A stretch of 64,000 nt of DNA from Streptomyces sp. NBC_00670 (GTDB taxonomy: Bacteria; Actinomycetota; Actinomycetes; Streptomycetales; Streptomycetaceae): contig NZ_CP109017.1 of the NCBI RefSeq assembly GCF_036226765.1, positions 930,001 through 994,000 on the forward strand, read 5' to 3'. Every line of letters begins with the position of its first letter. Position 1 is the stretch's first letter. Position numbers and translations under genes: made by a program. Below the pieces are notes generated by a model. The model worked only from the letters and a program-made list of their open reading frames with translations, made no database searches and was not told where the DNA came from. Of the stretch, positions 8,147-16,375 are shown in pieces.

Positions 8147-9109
8147 TCAGCCCTTGCGCGCCTTGATCTCCTCCGTCAGCTGCGGCACGACCTCGAAGAG
8201 GTCACCGACGACGCCGTAGTCGACGAGGTCGAAGATCGGCGCCTCCGCGTCCTTGTTGACCGCGACGATCGTCTTCGACGTCTGCATACCGGCCCGGTGC
8301 TGGATCGCCCCGGAGATCCCGTTGGCGATGTACAGCTGCGGCGAGACGGACTTGCCGGTCTGGCCCACCTGGTTGGAGTGCGGGTACCACCCGGCGTCCA
8401 CGGCGGCACGCGAGGCGCCGACGGCCGCACCGAGCGAGTCGGCGAGGTTCTCGATGAGCGAGAAGTTCTCCGCGCCGTTGACGCCACGACCGCCCGAGAC
8501 GACGATCGCGGCCTCGGTCAGCTCCGGCCGCCCCGTCGACTCCCGCGCCGTGCGCGAGGTCACCTTCGTACCGGTGGCTCCGTCGGAGAACGTGACGCTC
8601 AGCGCCTCGACGCTGCCGGCGGCCGGGGCGGCCTCGACGGCGGCGCTGTTCGGCTTGACCGTGATGACCGGAGTGCCCTTGGAGACGCGGGACTTGGTGG
8701 TGTACGAGGCGGCGAACACCGACTGCGTGGCCACCGGGCCCGCCTCCCCGGCCTCCAGGTCGACGGCGTCGGTGATGACGCCGGAGCCCAGGCGCAGCGC
8801 GAGGCGGGCGGCGATCTCCTTGCCCTCGGTGGAGGAGGGCACGAGCACGGCGGCCGGGGAGACGGCGGCGACGGCGGCCTGGAGGGCGTCGACCTTGGGG
8901 ACGACGAGGTAGTCGCCGTACTCGGCGGCGTCGTCGGTGAGGACCCGGGCCGCGCCGTGCTCGGCGAGCGCGGCGGCGGTGTCGCCGGCGCCGTTGCCGA
9001 GCGCGACGGCGACCGGCTCGCCGACGCGGCGGGCCAGGGTCAGCAGCTCCAGGGTGGGCTTGCGGACGGCGCCGTCCACGTGGTCGACGTAGACGAGGAC
9101 TTCAGCCAT
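8147..9109 (-). CDS. etfA: Electron transfer flavoprotein alpha subunit (FixB)
   Basis: 320 residues, the usual length. The N-terminal domain (about 1-190) has the ETF alpha/beta fold. The C-terminal FAD domain begins at [17 protein letters not shown] and holds the FAD-binding signature [17 protein letters not shown] and the [10 protein letters not shown] segment. With EtfB it forms the soluble heterodimer that accepts electrons from acyl-CoA dehydrogenases and passes them to the quinone pool. It lies 90 bp downstream of etfB on the same strand (operon etfBA). ATG 9109 starts [21 protein letters not shown] precedes it. Confidence 0.95.
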   Translation of the reverse strand: MAEVLVYVDHVDGAVRKPTLELLTLARRVGEPVAVALGNGAGDTAAALAEHGAARVLTDDAAEYGDYLVVPKVDALQAAVAAVSPAAVLVPSSTEGKEIAARLALRLGSGVITDAVDLEAGEAGPVATQSVFAASYTTKSRVSKGTPVITVKPNSAAVEAAPAAGSVEALSVTFSDGATGTKVTSRTARESTGRPELTEAAIVVSGGRGVNGAENFSLIENLADSLGAAVGASRAAVDAGWYPHSNQVGQTGKSVSPQLYIANGISGAIQHRAGMQTSKTIVAVNKDAEAPIFDLVDYGVVGDLFEVVPQLTEEIKARKG

Positions 9110-9169
9110 GGGACTTCTTCTCTCCTGCTTGCGGAAGATGAGGGGCGGGAAGCGGGACGAGCCTGTGGC

Positions 9170-9224
9170 TCAGATGAACTTCTGGCTCGCGAGGCTGCAT
9201 CAAATGAACTTGCGCTCCGCGAGG
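9170..9224 (-). repeat. Imperfect tandem duplication of the etfB 3' end
   Basis: Positions 9170-9194 and 9200-9224 are near-identical 25-mers exactly 30 bp apart. Read on the minus strand, the first encodes the true EtfB end LAERKFI-stop and the second, in the etfB-etfA spacer, would encode LASQKFI-stop in the same frame. It looks like a duplicated and drifting C-terminal tag. Confidence 0.8.
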
Positions 9225-9985
9225 AAGGCGGCGAGCTGCTTGCCACCCTCGCCCTCGTCCTTGACGATCGTGCCGGCGGTGCGGGCCGGACGCTCGGCGG
9301 CCGACTCGACGACCGTGTAGGCGCCCTCCAGGCCGACCTCCTCGGCCTCGATGCCGAGGTCGGACAGGTCCCAGGACTCCACCGGCTTCTTCTTCGCCGC
9401 CATGATGCCCTTGAAGGAGGGGTAACGGGCCTCGCCGGACTGGTCGGTGACCGACACGACCGCCGGCAGGGAGGCCTGGAGCTGCTCGGAGGCGGTGTCG
9501 CCGTCCCGGCGGCCGGTGACCACGCCGTCCTCGACGGACACCTCGGACAGCAGCGTCACCTGCGGCACACCGAGGCGCTCGGCGACGAGCGCGGGGACGA
9601 CGCCCATGGTGCCGTCGGTGGAGGCCATGCCGGAGACCACCAGGTCGTAGCCGGCCTTCTCGACCGCCTTGGCCAGGACCAGGGAGGTGCCGATCGCGTC
9701 GGTGCCGTGCAGGTCGTCGTCCTCGACGTGAATGCCCTTGTCGGCGCCCATCGACAGTGCCTTGCGCAGCGCGTCCTTGGCGTCCTCGGGGCCGACGGTC
9801 AGGACGGTGACCTCGGCGTCGTCGGCGTTCTCGGCGATCTGCAGCGCCTGCTCGACCGCGTACTCGTCCAGCTCGGAGAGCAGACCGTCCACGTCGTCCC
9901 GGTCCACGGTCAGGTCCTCGGCGAAGTGCCGGTCGCCGGTGGCGTCGGGCACGTACTTCACAGTGACAACGATCCTCAAGCTCAC
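9200..9985 (-). CDS. etfB: Electron transfer flavoprotein beta subunit (FixA)
   Basis: 261 residues, normal for EtfB. It starts MSLRIVVTVKYVPDA, and carries the AMP-binding and alpha-subunit contact region (VLAKAVEKAGYDLVVSGMASTDG then VPALVAERLGVPQVTLL). The AAKKKPVESW segment near residue 200 corresponds to the loop that recognises partner dehydrogenases and carries methylated lysines in some homologues. It is first gene of the etfBA pair. ATG 9985 is preceded by AGGAGAGCC. The upstream region contains a TACT-4-AGTA inverted repeat, which is a likely regulator site. Confidence 0.95.
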   Translation of the reverse strand: MSLRIVVTVKYVPDATGDRHFAEDLTVDRDDVDGLLSELDEYAVEQALQIAENADDAEVTVLTVGPEDAKDALRKALSMGADKGIHVEDDDLHGTDAIGTSLVLAKAVEKAGYDLVVSGMASTDGTMGVVPALVAERLGVPQVTLLSEVSVEDGVVTGRRDGDTASEQLQASLPAVVSVTDQSGEARYPSFKGIMAAKKKPVESWDLSDLGIEAEEVGLEGAYTVVESAAERPARTAGTIVKDEGEGGKQLAAFLAERKFI

Positions 9986-10093
9986 GCCGGCTCTCCTACT
10001 GCATCGTCATTTCCGGTCTGCCTTCTTCCAGGCAGCATAGGCGCCCGGAGCGGCCGATCCCGGTCGGGACGGACCGCGCCCCGAACGAAATAT

Positions 10094-10105
10094 TACTCGT
10101 CAGTA
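10094..10105. promoter_or_regulatory. Inverted repeat TACTCGTCAGTA upstream of etfB, candidate TetR-type operator
   Basis: TACT and AGTA pair around a four-base centre, in an AT-richer patch (10088-10113) 109 bp upstream of the etfB start. A TAATAT hexamer on the minus strand overlaps it and could be the -10. TetR regulators of fatty-acid breakdown use short sites of this general form, but the protein here is not known. Confidence 0.45.
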
Positions 10106-10197
10106 CACTCATATCGTGCCCACTGAGCAAGCGCTTGGAACTGTGACCTTGACAACGCCGTACGACGGGCCCGCGAGGCCCCGGGGACGGGGGCGGT

Positions 10198-10719
10198 TCA
10201 GTCCCGCAGACCGTTGAACCGACCCTGGTGGTAGACGAGGGGGCGGCCCTCCCCCGAGGGGTCGCCGACGGCGACCTCGGCCAGCACGATCCGGTGGTCC
10301 CCCGCCGGGACCCGCGCCACCACGCGGCACACCAGCCAGGCCAGGACGCCGTCCAGGACCGGCACGCCCTCGGGTCCCTCGCGCCATCCGGTGGGCGCCC
10401 CGAAGCGGTCGGCACCGTGGCGCGCGAAGGTGCCGGCCAGCTCCCGCTGGTGTTCGCCGAGTATGTGGACGCCGACGTGTCCGGCCTCGGCGACGGCCGG
10501 CCAGCTGGAGGAGCCGGTACTGATCCCGAAGGAGACGAGCGGCGGGTCGGCCGAGACCGAGGTGAGCGAGGTGGCGGTGAAGCCGACCGGCCCCGCGCCG
10601 CCCCGCGCGGTGACGACGGCGACCCCGGCCGCGTGTCGCCGGAAGACGGAGCGGAGCAGATCGGGCGAGGCGGGCCGGGCCGCGTCGAGGGAGCTGTCGA
10701 GCGAGGAAGGGGCCGTCAT
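10198..10719 (-). CDS. Flavin reductase-like FMN-binding protein
   Basis: 173 residues from ATG 10719, chosen because AAGGAC lies 6-11 nt upstream; a longer in-frame start at 10767 lacks one. The split-barrel flavin-reductase domain spans residues 20-170: FRRHAAGVAVVTA, GFTATSLTSVSADPPLVSF (flavin contact), VGVHILGEHQ and the closing PLVYHQGRFNGL. Family role: NAD(P)H-dependent reduction of free FMN for a partner monooxygenase. No monooxygenase is adjacent. It lies upstream of etfBA on the same strand but 212 bp away, so probably a separate unit. Confidence 0.9.
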   Translation of the reverse strand: MTAPSSLDSSLDAARPASPDLLRSVFRRHAAGVAVVTARGGAGPVGFTATSLTSVSADPPLVSFGISTGSSSWPAVAEAGHVGVHILGEHQRELAGTFARHGADRFGAPTGWREGPEGVPVLDGVLAWLVCRVVARVPAGDHRIVLAEVAVGDPSGEGRPLVYHQGRFNGLRD

Positions 10720-10924
10720 CGAGTTGTCCTTCCGAGTGGCGGGGCGCGTGGGTCCGTGACTGTTCAACGGCCCGGACAGCGCGCGCCGCGCACTCCTCGG
10801 GCGGCGGACCGGTGGCCGCGCCCGGCGAGAAGGGTTTCCGACGACATGCGGTCAGATTGACGAAAGGTGGTGCGCACAGTCAAGTACGCCCCGGCCGCCG
10901 TGGGCCGCCGGAACCACCCGCCCG

Positions 10925-11254
10925 TCATCGCACCGCCTCGCCGAGCGCGGCGATCACGTCCACCCTGCGCGGCTGCCCCGCCGCACGCCGTACGACACGT
11001 CCGGCCGCGTCGAGGACGAGCACCGTGGGGGTCGCCTCCACCTCGAGCGCCCGTACGAGGTCGAGGTGCTGCTCGGCGTCGATCTCGACGTGGACCACGC
11101 CCGGCACCATTCCGGCGACCTCGGCGAGCACCCGCCGGGTGGCCCGGCAGGGGGCGCAGAACGCGGTGGAGAACTGGACGAGCGTGGCCCGCTCCCCCAG
11201 CTCCCGCCCCAACTGCTCCTCGCCCAGCCGCCTGTCGTCGTCCTGCCCGTGCAC
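10925..11254 (-). CDS. Thioredoxin-fold protein with CAPC active site
   Basis: 109 residues from GTG 11254, chosen for GGAGGA 6-11 nt upstream; a longer frame to 11380 has no such signal and a low-complexity N-terminus. The thioredoxin fold is clear: LVQFSTAFCAPCRATRRVL with the redox pair C33 and C36, VHVEIDAEQ, and the cis-proline segment VEATPTVLVLD. The CAPC active site differs from the CGPC of canonical thioredoxins. It is cytoplasmic (no signal peptide). Function is likely disulfide reduction or oxidative-stress protection; no partner gene is adjacent. Confidence 0.88.
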   Translation of the reverse strand: MHGQDDDRRLGEEQLGRELGERATLVQFSTAFCAPCRATRRVLAEVAGMVPGVVHVEIDAEQHLDLVRALEVEATPTVLVLDAAGRVVRRAAGQPRRVDVIAALGEAVR

Positions 11255-11388
11255 CGAGGTCCTCCACTCCGCCGTCGACGCGGCACCCGGGCGCGATCCG
11301 CGCGCCCTGTGCCCTCCGGGCAACCATCGGCGGGGCCGCGGGGATTCCCGGTACGGCGGCACAGTGAGGTGTCGACTCATCGATCTGA

Positions 11389-11428
11389 CGACGTGGCGAC
11401 GTGGCGACGTGGCGACGTGGCGACGTGA
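11389..11428. repeat. Five tandem 8-bp units (CGACGTGG)
   Basis: Five consecutive CGACGTGG-type units (the last ends GA) lie in the 318-bp gap 11255-11572. The gap also holds the likely promoter of the acyltransferase gene at its right end; nothing else in it looks coding. Confidence 0.9.
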
Positions 11429-11506
11429 CGAGGATTACGCCTCCTGCGGGCACCAGGGCTGGTCCCCCGCTCGTTCTTCGGGCACGATCTGCGAGAGCCG
11501 CAAACC

Positions 11507-11518
11507 TACGGCTGCGTA
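11507..11518. promoter_or_regulatory. Inverted repeat TACGGCTGCGTA, candidate operator/promoter of the acyltransferase
   Basis: TACG and CGTA pair around GCTG, 54 bp before the acyltransferase ATG, in the only AT-richer patch of the gap. TAACTT at 11517-11522 could be a -10 hexamer overlapping the palindrome. Confidence 0.35.
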
Positions 11519-11572
11519 ACTTGTCGCCGGGAGCCCTTCCCCGGCAGAAGCAGGAAGGGGCCACCCCGTCCC

Positions 11573-12301
11573 ATGGCAGAGCTGGTCTACCGCCCCGTCA
11601 TCGGTTTCGCCCGCACCCTGTTCAAGGTGTGGGACCTGAAGATCGACTGCCAGGGCACGGAGAACATTCCGCGGTCGGGTGGTGCCGTGCTGGTGAGCAA
11701 TCACATCAGCTATCTGGACTTCGTCTTCGCGGGTCTGGCGGCCCGGCCGCAGAAGCGGCTGGTCCGCTTCATGGCCAAGGAGTCGGTGTTCCGGCACAGG
11801 ATCTCCGGCCCGCTGATGCGCGGCATGCGGCACATCCCGGTCGACCGGGGGCAGGGCGAGGCGGCGTACGAGCACGCGCTGGACTCGTTGCGCTCCGGCG
11901 AGGTGGTCGGCATCTTCCCGGAGGCCACGATCTCGCAGTCGTTCACGCTGAAGAGCTTCAAGTCCGGCGCGGCCCGGCTGGCGCAGGACGCGGGGGTGCC
12001 GCTGATCCCGGTGGCGCTGTGGGGCACCCAGCGCCTCTGGACCAAGGACCACCCGCGCAACTTCAAGCGCAGCCACACCCCCATCACGGTCCGGGTCGGC
12101 GAGGCGGTCGAGGCCGCGCGCGACCAGTACGCCGGTGCGATCACCCGGCGGCTGCGGGAGCGCGTCCAGGAACTGCTGGAGGCCGCACAGCGCGCCTACC
12201 CCGTACGCCCGAAGGGCCCCCACGACACGTGGTGGATGCCCGCGCACCTGGGCGGCACCGCCCCGACCCCGGAGGCACTGCGCGCCGCCGAGGCCCGCTG
12301 A
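11573..12301 (+). CDS. 1-acyl-glycerol-3-phosphate acyltransferase-like protein (PlsC family)
   Basis: 242 residues. The catalytic HX4D motif is H44-ISYL-D49 in VSNHISYLD, followed by the glycerol-phosphate binding segment and motif III as FPEATIS (115-121; the family norm is FPEGTRS, so two positions differ). VPLIPVAL is motif IV. The family transfers acyl chains to lysophospholipids at the inner face of the membrane. The C-terminal region RPKGPHDTWWMPAHLGGTAP is typical of actinobacterial members. ATG 11573 has GGAAGGGG at a rather long spacing (about 13 nt). It is convergent with the transglutaminase-like gene 22 bp beyond. Confidence 0.9.
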   Translation: MAELVYRPVIGFARTLFKVWDLKIDCQGTENIPRSGGAVLVSNHISYLDFVFAGLAARPQKRLVRFMAKESVFRHRISGPLMRGMRHIPVDRGQGEAAYEHALDSLRSGEVVGIFPEATISQSFTLKSFKSGAARLAQDAGVPLIPVALWGTQRLWTKDHPRNFKRSHTPITVRVGEAVEAARDQYAGAITRRLRERVQELLEAAQRAYPVRPKGPHDTWWMPAHLGGTAPTPEALRAAEAR

Positions 12302-12323
12302 CCCGGCGGGCGCCCCGCGCCGC

Positions 12324-12917
12324 TCAGAGGGCGGTGGGCAGCGTCCGCCACAGATGGGCCCGGTCCGGAGCGCCGCGCAGCGCCGTCAGCACCGCCGGGT
12401 GCGGTGCCGCGTACAGGAGGGGGTGGTCCGCCTCGCCGGCCGCCGGGTCCGGGACCCAGGCCAGTTCCTCGCCGTCCAGGGAGAACCGGGCGGCCACGCC
12501 GGGCTTGTTGCCGCGCGGATCCTGCCGGTGCCAGGCACCGCGGAAGCGGACCGCGACCAGCCCGTGCACGGCGTGCCCGCTCCCGTCGTCGTGGGCGAGG
12601 CGCTGATAGCACAGCGCGGTCGGGATGTCCTCGGCGCGCAGGAGCGCGGCCAGGGCGTGCGCCTTGGCATAGCAGATGCCGGTGCGCTGCTCCAGGACGT
12701 CGGAGGCGCGCCAGGTGACGCGCGGATCTCCGGAGTCCGCCGAGTGGGGAATGGTGTCGCGCACGAATTCGTACGCGGCCTGCGCATAGGCATACGAGTC
12801 CGCCACCTCGGCGGCGAGCCGCGCCGCCGTCTGCCGCACGCGCGGATGGTGATGGTCCACGGCCTCGTCGGCGGCGAGGTACGCGGAGAGGTCGGGGTCT
12901 TCCTGGATCAGCTGCAT
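12324..12917 (-). CDS. Transglutaminase-like cysteine peptidase/amidase domain protein
   Basis: 197 residues from ATG 12917. The transglutaminase-like core is visible: C82 in RTGICYAKAHALAALLR, H118 in GHAVHGLVAVRF, and D133 in HRQDPRGNK, giving a Cys-His-Asp triad. No signal peptide or membrane segment, so cytoplasmic. Its substrate is unknown; family members act as peptidases, amidases or cross-linkers. An upstream in-frame ATG at 12944 is unlikely, because a good promoter has its -10 at 12926-12931, leaving essentially no leader before ATG 12917. Confidence 0.82.
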   Translation of the reverse strand: MQLIQEDPDLSAYLAADEAVDHHHPRVRQTAARLAAEVADSYAYAQAAYEFVRDTIPHSADSGDPRVTWRASDVLEQRTGICYAKAHALAALLRAEDIPTALCYQRLAHDDGSGHAVHGLVAVRFRGAWHRQDPRGNKPGVAARFSLDGEELAWVPDPAAGEADHPLLYAAPHPAVLTALRGAPDRAHLWRTLPTAL

Positions 12918-12925
12918 GCCCGCAG

Positions 12926-12955
12926 AGCATAGGAAAACGATCACTCACGAGTCAA
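12926..12955 (-). promoter_or_regulatory. Vegetative-type promoter giving a leaderless transglutaminase mRNA
   Basis: On the minus strand TTGACT (12950-12955) and TATGCT (12926-12931) are separated by 18 bp. The -10 ends 8 nt before the ATG at 12917, which has no Shine-Dalgarno sequence, so transcription should start at or within 1-2 nt of the start codon. Confidence 0.7.
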
Positions 12956-13003
12956 TGACTTTACGAGCGACCGCATACCTATGCATTACCCCGCAGGGAC
13001 TGC

Positions 13004-14116
13004 CTACCGCGCCATCTCCTCCTTCAGCGCGGCCACGAACGCGTCGACGTCGTCCTCCGTCGTGTCGAAGGAGCACATCCAGCGCACGTCGCCCGCCGAC
13101 TCGTCCCAGAAGTAGAACCGGAAGCGCTGCTGCAGCCGCCTCGTCACCTCGTGCGGGAGCCGGGCGAAGACGCCGTTGGCCTGCACGGGGTGGAGGATCT
13201 CCACGCCGTGCACCGCGCGGACGCCCTCGGCCAGGCGCTGGGCCATCTCGTTGGAGTGCCGGGCGTTGCGCAGCCACAGATCCTTGGCGAGCAGCGCCTC
13301 CAACTGCACCGATATGAAGCGCATCTTGGAGGCGAGCTGCATCGACAGCTTGCGCAGGTGCTTCATGTGGCGCACGGCGTCCTGGTTGATGACGACGACG
13401 GCCTCGCCGAACAGCGCGCCGTTCTTCGTCCCGCCCAGCGACAGCAGGTCGACGCCGACGGCGTTGGTGAACGTGCGCATGGGCACGTCCAGCGAGGCGG
13501 CGGCGTTGGCGATGCGGGAGCCGTCGAGGTGGACCGTCATGCCGCGCGCGTGGGCGTGGTCGCAGATCGCGCGGATCTCCTCGGGCGTGTAGAGGGTGCC
13601 GAGTTCGGTGCTCTGGGTGAGCGAGACGACCTGCGGCATCGCGCGGTGCTCGTCGTCCCAGCCGTACGCCTGCCGGTCGATCAGCTCGGGGGTGAGCTTG
13701 CCGTCCGGGGTGGGCACGGTGAGCAGCTTCAGTCCGCCGACCCGCTCGGGCGCCCCGCACTCGTCGACGTTGATGTGCGCGCTCTCGGCGCAGATCACCG
13801 CGCCCCAGCGGTCGGTGACCGCCTGGAGCGCGACGACGTTGGCGCCGGTGCCGTTGAAGACCGGGAAGGCCTCGGCGGTGGGGCCGAAGTGGCCGCGGAT
13901 CACACGCTGGAGGTTCTCGGTGTAGTCGTCCTCGCCGTACGACACCTGGTGCCCGCCGTTGGCCACGGCCAGGGCGGCGAGCACCTCCGGGTGGACCCCG
14001 GCGTAGTTGTCGCTGGCGAAGCCGCGCACCGACGGGTCGTGGTGGCGGCGCGCGTCGGTCTTCGGGGGGTTCACCGCGTCGGCGGGGCGTACGGCATCGG
14101 TCCGGGAAGGGTTCAC
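13004..14116 (-). CDS. Low-specificity threonine aldolase family enzyme
   Basis: 370 residues. PLP-dependent fold type I: the Schiff-base lysine is K231 in LSLGGTKNGALFG, the ring-nitrogen aspartate D198 in VHLDGSRIA, and H114 in ESAHINVDE stacks on the cofactor. The family cleaves L-threonine or L-allo-threonine (and other beta-hydroxy amino acids) to glycine and an aldehyde. GTG 14116 overlaps the SDR stop codon (GTGA), indicating translational coupling; the first roughly 30 residues are a low-complexity lead and GTG 14029 is an alternative start. It is the last gene of the DUF6421-SDR-aldolase operon. Confidence 0.9.
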   Translation of the reverse strand: MNPSRTDAVRPADAVNPPKTDARRHHDPSVRGFASDNYAGVHPEVLAALAVANGGHQVSYGEDDYTENLQRVIRGHFGPTAEAFPVFNGTGANVVALQAVTDRWGAVICAESAHINVDECGAPERVGGLKLLTVPTPDGKLTPELIDRQAYGWDDEHRAMPQVVSLTQSTELGTLYTPEEIRAICDHAHARGMTVHLDGSRIANAAASLDVPMRTFTNAVGVDLLSLGGTKNGALFGEAVVVINQDAVRHMKHLRKLSMQLASKMRFISVQLEALLAKDLWLRNARHSNEMAQRLAEGVRAVHGVEILHPVQANGVFARLPHEVTRRLQQRFRFYFWDESAGDVRWMCSFDTTEDDVDAFVAALKEEMAR

Positions 14117-14868
14117 GGCTTCTCGGTCAGCCACAGACGGTTTCCGTTCACTTCGGCGGCGGACTTCTGCCAGATTCCGGCGATGGCCTCGGCCAGGTCC
14201 TCGACGTCGGTGAAGCCCGCGAACTTCGCGTTGGGCCGGTCGGCGCGCATGGCCTCGTGCACCAACGCCTTGACCACCAGGATCCCAGCCGCCGAGGTCG
14301 GCCCGTCCGGGCCCCCCGCCTTGCGGAAGTAGTCGGCCATGGCCAGGGTCCAGGCCTCGGCGGCGGCCTTGGCGGCGGAGTAGGCGGCGTTGCCCGCGGT
14401 GGGTTTGGTGGCGCCGGAGGCGCTGATCAGGACGTACCGGCCGCGGTCGCTGCGCTGCAGCGCCTCGTGGAAGGCGAGGGTGGTGTGCTGCACGGTGCGG
14501 ATGAGCAGCAGTTCCAGGAAGTCCCAGTCGTCGAGGCTGGTCTTGGTGAAGGTCTCGCTGCCCCGCCAGCCGCCGACGAGGTGGACGAGCCCGTCGACCC
14601 GGCCGAAATCCTTCTCGATGTGCGCGGCCCACTCGTGGGTGGACTTCAGGTCGAGCAGGTCGACGGTGTCTCCGGTGACGGTGGCGCCGCCGTGCGCGAA
14701 GCTCGCCGCGTCGACGGCCTCCGACAGCCGCTCGGGATCGTTGTCCGAGGCGACGACGGTGGCGCCCGCCTCGGCCAGTCGCAGCAGTGTCGCCCGGCCG
14801 GCGGGTCCGCCCGCGCCGGCCACCGCGATCACCGCACCGCTGAGAGCTCCGTTGGCCCCGTTCCCCAT
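14113..14868 (-). CDS. Short-chain dehydrogenase/reductase (SDR)
   Basis: 251 residues from ATG 14868, preferred because AGGAGG stands 8 nt upstream; GTG 14907, which would overlap the previous stop, is also in frame. Classical SDR: nucleotide-binding glycine motif GAGGPAG (residues 18-24), the catalytic YSAAK with Y163 and K167, and serines in ISASG before it. The substrate is unknown. It is sandwiched between the DUF6421 gene and the threonine aldolase, with a GTGA overlap to the latter, so it should act in the same pathway. Confidence 0.9.
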   Translation of the reverse strand: MGNGANGALSGAVIAVAGAGGPAGRATLLRLAEAGATVVASDNDPERLSEAVDAASFAHGGATVTGDTVDLLDLKSTHEWAAHIEKDFGRVDGLVHLVGGWRGSETFTKTSLDDWDFLELLLIRTVQHTTLAFHEALQRSDRGRYVLISASGATKPTAGNAAYSAAKAAAEAWTLAMADYFRKAGGPDGPTSAAGILVVKALVHEAMRADRPNAKFAGFTDVEDLAEAIAGIWQKSAAEVNGNRLWLTEKP

Positions 14869-14903
14869 GTTCTTCGCCTCCTGAGCAGTGGTGGTGCGGT
14901 CGC

Positions 14904-16301
14904 TCACGCGGCGATCCGCTCGGCGGTGTCCGCCGTGATGCCCTTGGTCGAGGCAATCACGTTCTTGAGCTTCTTGGACAGCGCCTCATAGAACATGCTC
15001 AGCGGAAACTCGTCCGGCAGCACGTCGTCGACGAGTTTGCGCGGCGGCAGGCTCAGATCGAGGGCGTCGGGACCCTGCGCCCACTTCGAACCCGGGTGCG
15101 GGGAGAGGTAGGTGGAGACCAGCTCGTAGCCGGCGAACCAGTGCACGAGCTTGGGGCGGTCGATGCCGTCCCGGTAGAGCTTCTCTATCTCGGCGCACAG
15201 GTCGTTGGTGACCTGCGGGGCGCGCTGCCAGTCGATGAAGAGCTTGTTGTCGGTCCAGCGGACGACGTCGTGCTTGTGCAGGTAGGCGAAGAGGAGCTGG
15301 CCGCCGAGGCCGTCGTAGTTGCGCACCCGGGCGCCGGTGACGGGGAAGCGGAACATGCGGTCGAACAGCACCGCGTACTGCACGTCACGCGCCTGCGGGA
15401 CGCCGTCGGCCTGCAACGTGACGGCCTCGCGGAAGGCGGTGAGGTCGCAGCGCAGCTCCTCCAGGCCGTACATCCAGAACGGCTGGCGCTGCTTGATCAT
15501 GAACGGGTCGAAGGGCAGGTCGCCATGGCTGTGGGTGCGGTCGTGGACCATGTCCCACAGGACGAACGCCTCCTCGCAGCGCTTCTGGTCGTGGACCATG
15601 GCGGCGATGTCCTCGGGCAGCTCCAGACCGAGCAGGTCGACGGCCGCGGCGGTGACACGGCGGAAGCGGGCGGCCTCGCGGTCGCAGAAGATGCCGCCCC
15701 AGGAGAATCGTTCCGGCGCCTCGCGCACGGCGATCGTCTCGGGGAAGAGAACGGCCGAGTTGGTGTCGTAGCCGGCCGTGAAGTCCTCGAAGGTGATGCC
15801 GCAGAACAGCGGGTTGTCGTACCGGGTGCGCTCCAGTTCGGCCAGCCAGTCGGGCCAGACCATGCGCAGCACGACCGCCTCGAGGTTGCGGTCGGGGTTG
15901 CCGTTCTGCGTGTACATCGGGAAGACGACCAGGTGCTGCAGTCCGTCCCGGCGGTCGGCGGCGGGCCGGAAGGCGAGCAGCGAGTCCAGGAAGTCGGGCA
16001 CGGCGAAACCGCCTTCGGCCCAGTGGTCGAGATCCTTGACGAGCGCCTGGTGGTACGCGGCGTCGTGCGGCAGCAGCGGGGACAGCTCCTCGACGGCATC
16101 GATCACCCGGCGGACGGCGGCCCGTGCGTCGGCGGCGGAGGGGGCGTCCTCGGCCTCGAAGTCGATCGAGCCGTCCTTGGCCTGCCATGGCCGGATCCGC
16201 TCCACGGCATCCTTGAGCACGGGCCAGGCAGGGTGGTCCACCACCTTGACCTGCGGAGGAACCTGCCCCTCCGAACCCACCGGCGCAAGAATTTCCGTCA
16301 T
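14904..16301 (-). CDS. DUF6421-like protein of unknown function, first gene of an operon
   Basis: 465 residues, with no signal peptide or membrane segment. I recognise the sequence type as the DUF6421 actinobacterial family, but its activity is not established to my knowledge. Residues 240-285 hold a striking cluster: E244, H253 in VLWDMVHDRTHSHGD, H257 and H259, followed by PFWMYGLEELRCDL; such spacing could bind a metal. Other conserved-looking segments are PMYTQNGNPDRNLEAVVLR and GLGGQLLFAYLHKHDVVRW. ATG 16301 is preceded by GAAGGA. It is the first of three overlapping or near-overlapping genes (SDR and threonine aldolase follow), and a promoter is visible upstream. Confidence 0.8.
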   Translation of the reverse strand: MTEILAPVGSEGQVPPQVKVVDHPAWPVLKDAVERIRPWQAKDGSIDFEAEDAPSAADARAAVRRVIDAVEELSPLLPHDAAYHQALVKDLDHWAEGGFAVPDFLDSLLAFRPAADRRDGLQHLVVFPMYTQNGNPDRNLEAVVLRMVWPDWLAELERTRYDNPLFCGITFEDFTAGYDTNSAVLFPETIAVREAPERFSWGGIFCDREAARFRRVTAAAVDLLGLELPEDIAAMVHDQKRCEEAFVLWDMVHDRTHSHGDLPFDPFMIKQRQPFWMYGLEELRCDLTAFREAVTLQADGVPQARDVQYAVLFDRMFRFPVTGARVRNYDGLGGQLLFAYLHKHDVVRWTDNKLFIDWQRAPQVTNDLCAEIEKLYRDGIDRPKLVHWFAGYELVSTYLSPHPGSKWAQGPDALDLSLPPRKLVDDVLPDEFPLSMFYEALSKKLKNVIASTKGITADTAERIAA

Positions 16302-16345
16302 GACCCATCCTTCACGGGAGAAGTTTTCGCGGGAACCGTGAGGAC

Positions 16346-16375
16346 ACCGTATGCCCGCACGGTTTGCCCCAGCAA
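16346..16375 (-). promoter_or_regulatory. Candidate promoter of the DUF6421-SDR-aldolase operon
   Basis: On the minus strand TTGCTG (16370-16375) and TACGGT (16346-16351) are separated by 18 bp, 45 bp before the ATG at 16301. The rest of the 551-bp gap to the GDPD gene shows no coding frame with plausible codon use and no clear repeat. Confidence 0.5.

Noticed and set aside
11389..11428. CRISPR array
   Set aside because: Eight-base units with no spacers and no cas genes.
14869..14907. GTG 14907 as SDR start, which would overlap the DUF6421 stop
   Set aside because: ATG 14868 has a near-perfect AGGAGG at 8 nt and directly precedes the Rossmann motif; the GTG is kept only as an alternative.
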